From positions 62,001-126,000 of the forward strand of contig NZ_JAESVD010000001.1 in NCBI RefSeq assembly GCF_016765635.1: a stretch of DNA of 64,000 nt, in the 5' to 3' direction. The translations under genes and the position numbers were made by a program. This stretch comes from Shewanella schlegeliana (GTDB lineage: Bacteria; Pseudomonadota; Gammaproteobacteria; Enterobacterales; Shewanellaceae). The notes below the pieces were generated by a model that had not been told where the DNA came from, did not search any database, and saw only the letters and a list, made by a program, of their open reading frames with translations. Below are positions 62,389-64,000 of the stretch, piece by piece. Numbering within the stretch: position 1 is the first letter of the stretch; each line of letters starts with the position of its first letter.

Positions 62389-63177
62389 TTGAGCCAGACA
62401 TTTAAACAAGAGTGGTTAGCGCCACTGGTCGATATTGCGACTGAAGCGGGTAATGCCATTATGGCTATCTATGCCAAAGAGGATCTCGGGGTTGTGACTA
62501 AAGCCGATGACAGCCCTGTAACAGCCGCCGATCTAGCTAGTCATAGGGTGATTGTTGCAAGACTAGCACAGTTGACCCCCAATATTCCTGTGATGTCTGA
62601 GGAGTCGACAGATATAGATTGGCAGCAGAGGCGCCATTGGCAATCCTATTGGCTGATTGACCCACTCGATGGTACCAAAGAGTTTATTAAGCGCAATGGC
62701 GAGTTCACGGTGAATATTGCGTTTATCGAGGGGGATAAGGCTGTGGCTGGTGTTGTGTATGCACCAGTACTTGATAAATGCTTTTATGGTGAACTAGGCT
62801 GTGGAGCCTGGTTAAAGCATGCTGGGAATCAAATAGAATTACCCAAAGCGAAAATCAAGAAACCGCTTGTTCCTCGAATCGTTGGTAGTCGCTCTCACGC
62901 AAGCCCTGGCTTAGAAACCTATCTGCAAGAGATCGGCGAACATGAGATGAAAAGTGTTGGAAGTTCGCTTAAGTTTTGTTTACTGGCTGAAGGTGAAGCG
63001 GAGGTTTATCCTCGTCTAGGGTTAACCAGTGAGTGGGATACCGCAGCAGCGCAAGCGGTATTGGAAAGCGCTGGTGGACGCGTATTGCAGTATGACACTC
63101 ATGTTCGTCTGAATTACAATCAAAAGCCTGACATATTGAATCCGTACTTTATCGCCTACGCCCCCCATTGGGATTAG
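62389..63177 (+). CDS. cysQ: 3'(2'),5'-bisphosphate nucleotidase CysQ
   Basis: Hydrolyses 3'-phosphoadenosine 5'-phosphate, a by-product of sulfate assimilation, to AMP. The 262-residue inositol-monophosphatase-fold protein has KADDSPVTAADLASHRVI (metal region), IPVMSEEST, YWLIDPLDGTKEFIKRNGEF near 88-107 (DPxDGTxEF motif) and LTSEWDTAAAQAVLESAGG near 208-226. The initiator is TTG; the next ATG is at codon 25 and would remove conserved residues, so TTG is accepted. AGAGA lies about 12 bases upstream, a weak site, suggesting low expression. Confidence 0.93.
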   Translation: MSQTFKQEWLAPLVDIATEAGNAIMAIYAKEDLGVVTKADDSPVTAADLASHRVIVARLAQLTPNIPVMSEESTDIDWQQRRHWQSYWLIDPLDGTKEFIKRNGEFTVNIAFIEGDKAVAGVVYAPVLDKCFYGELGCGAWLKHAGNQIELPKAKIKKPLVPRIVGSRSHASPGLETYLQEIGEHEMKSVGSSLKFCLLAEGEAEVYPRLGLTSEWDTAAAQAVLESAGGRVLQYDTHVRLNYNQKPDILNPYFIAYAPHWD

Positions 63178-63268
63178 GGAGTGGCTTGATGAAAGCCATC
63201 TCATCTTAGGTAACGGGCTGTATTTTAATAATTTAAAGCAAGAATGAATAACACCTGTGGAGGGACAC

Positions 63269-64000
63269 ATGCGGATTGGCGTTGATCTAGGTGGTACAAA
63301 GATAGAGGTCGTAGCACTGAACGATCAAGGTGAAGAGTTGTTTCGTAAGCGAGTTGCTACGCCAAGAGAATACAATTCAACTTTAGATACAATTGAGGCA
63401 TTAGTTAATGAAGCCGAAGCTCATCTTGGGCAAAAAGGCAGTGTTGGCGTTGGGATCCCCGGTGTTATCTCTCCTTTTTCAGGCCTGGTTAAAAATGCCA
63501 ATTCGACTTGGATTAACGGTCACCCCCTCGATATAGATTTAGCTAAGCGTTTAGGCAGAGAAGTGAAAGTGGCAAATGATGCCAACTGTTTTGCGGTCTC
63601 GGAGGCTATAGACGGCGCAGCTGCCGGAAAGAACATGGTATTTGGGGTGATAATTGGTACAGGTTGCGGTGCGGGGATTGCTATTAACGGTAAAGTGCAT
63701 GGCGGTGGAAATGGAATTGGTGGCGAATGGGGCCATAATCCCTTGCCTTGGATGACTGCCGAAGAGTTTAATTCAACTAACTGCTTTTGTGGCAATAGAG
63801 ATTGCATAGAGACATTTATCTCAGGCACGGGTTTTGTTCGGGACTATCAACTTGCTGGAGGTCGAGCGACAAATGGTGCCGAAATAGTTTCGCTAATGCA
63901 ACAAGGTGATGCACAAGCAACTGCTGCATTTGATCGTTATATCGACAGACTTGCCCGTTCGCTCGCTCACGTTATTAATGTGCTAGATCCTGACATTATT
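63269..64000 (+). CDS. mak: ROK-family fructokinase Mak (5' part)
   Basis: The frame runs off the window after 244 codons of about 300. The protein begins [17 protein letters not shown] (phosphate-1 motif) and shows [38 protein letters not shown] with catalytic Asp, [28 protein letters not shown] and the ROK zinc motif [15 protein letters not shown] near 181-195. These match E. coli Mak closely, the manno(fructo)kinase; NagK is the alternative. GGAGGG lies 4-5 bases before the ATG. Confidence 0.88.
   Translation, partial: MRIGVDLGGTKIEVVALNDQGEELFRKRVATPREYNSTLDTIEALVNEAEAHLGQKGSVGVGIPGVISPFSGLVKNANSTWINGHPLDIDLAKRLGREVKVANDANCFAVSEAIDGAAAGKNMVFGVIIGTGCGAGIAINGKVHGGGNGIGGEWGHNPLPWMTAEEFNSTNCFCGNRDCIETFISGTGFVRDYQLAGGRATNGAEIVSLMQQGDAQATAAFDRYIDRLARSLAHVINVLDPDII

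Noticed and set aside
1-64000. tRNA or rRNA genes
   Set aside because: No cloverleaf-like sequence with a GGTTCGAATCC-type arm and no rRNA signature was noticed while reading either strand.

Overview
The window reads as a gamma-proteobacterial chromosome segment, most probably from a marine Shewanella or a close relative. The clues are the end of a polar-flagellum chemotaxis operon (ParP tail, CheW, DUF2802), an RssB-like regulator, a peptide transporter of the PepT type next to rfaH, and protein sequences of Shewanella/Vibrio character. The assignment is by recognition only. Almost the whole window is devoted to cell-surface polysaccharide.

Layout. 1-3.8 kb: end of the chemotaxis operon, with a converging FliK-like/FlhB-like pair. 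4.2-8.4 kb: mlaA, an rssB-like regulator, a small four-helix-bundle gene and a POT peptide transporter. 8.8-10.4 kb: rfaH and a 1-kb untranslated leader that carries a JUMPstart/ops element. 10.4-27.9 kb (+ strand): an RfaH-type O-antigen or capsule operon with a large SLBB export protein, Wzz, Wzy, Wzx, FnlA-FnlB-FnlC for UDP-L-FucNAc, glycosyltransferases, CapA-like and TupA-like modification enzymes, a WbuC cupin and WecA. 28-36 kb: sugar-nucleotide genes rmlA, rmlB, ugd, a UDP-uronate epimerase and rmlC, with a metallo-beta-lactamase RNase on the other strand. 36.2-51.8 kb (- strand): a second polysaccharide locus. In transcription order it has a response regulator/PP2C phosphatase, an RsbW-like kinase, a STAS protein, Wza, a GumC-like chain-length protein, a polymerase/ligase, a flippase, a GT2, a three-domain WecG/sugar-transferase fusion, a degenerate nucleotidyltransferase fusion, TagD and a TagF-like glycerophosphotransferase. 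52-58 kb (+): a PhnD-like binding protein, a large hybrid histidine kinase and a LuxO/SypG-type sigma-54 activator. 58.3-64 kb: PHP phosphatase, rmlD, wzi, cysQ and a partial mak.

How it fits together. The first locus should make a WecA-initiated glycan with GlcNAc, L-FucNAc, rhamnose and uronic acid, elongated under RfaH. The second appears to be a sigma-54-driven, partner-switch-gated polymer carrying glycerol phosphate. A near-consensus sigma-54 promoter (49663-49678, - strand) lies just upstream of the STAS-wza operon and another (52046-52061, + strand) just upstream of the PhnD/kinase operon, whose downstream neighbour is the sigma-54 activator. This architecture resembles the Vibrio syp biofilm system but has a teichoic-acid-like output and a phosphonate-type binding protein as likely sensor.

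The other remarkable feature is a family of mosaic intergenic elements. They are built from CTAG-rich heptamers, d(GCGAAGC)-type mini-hairpins and short palindromic words arranged as long imperfect inverted repeats. They fill most gaps in the polysaccharide regions, are tandemly amplified in places, surround two paralogous S23/Avd-like four-helix-bundle genes, and supply the stop codons of several neighbouring genes.
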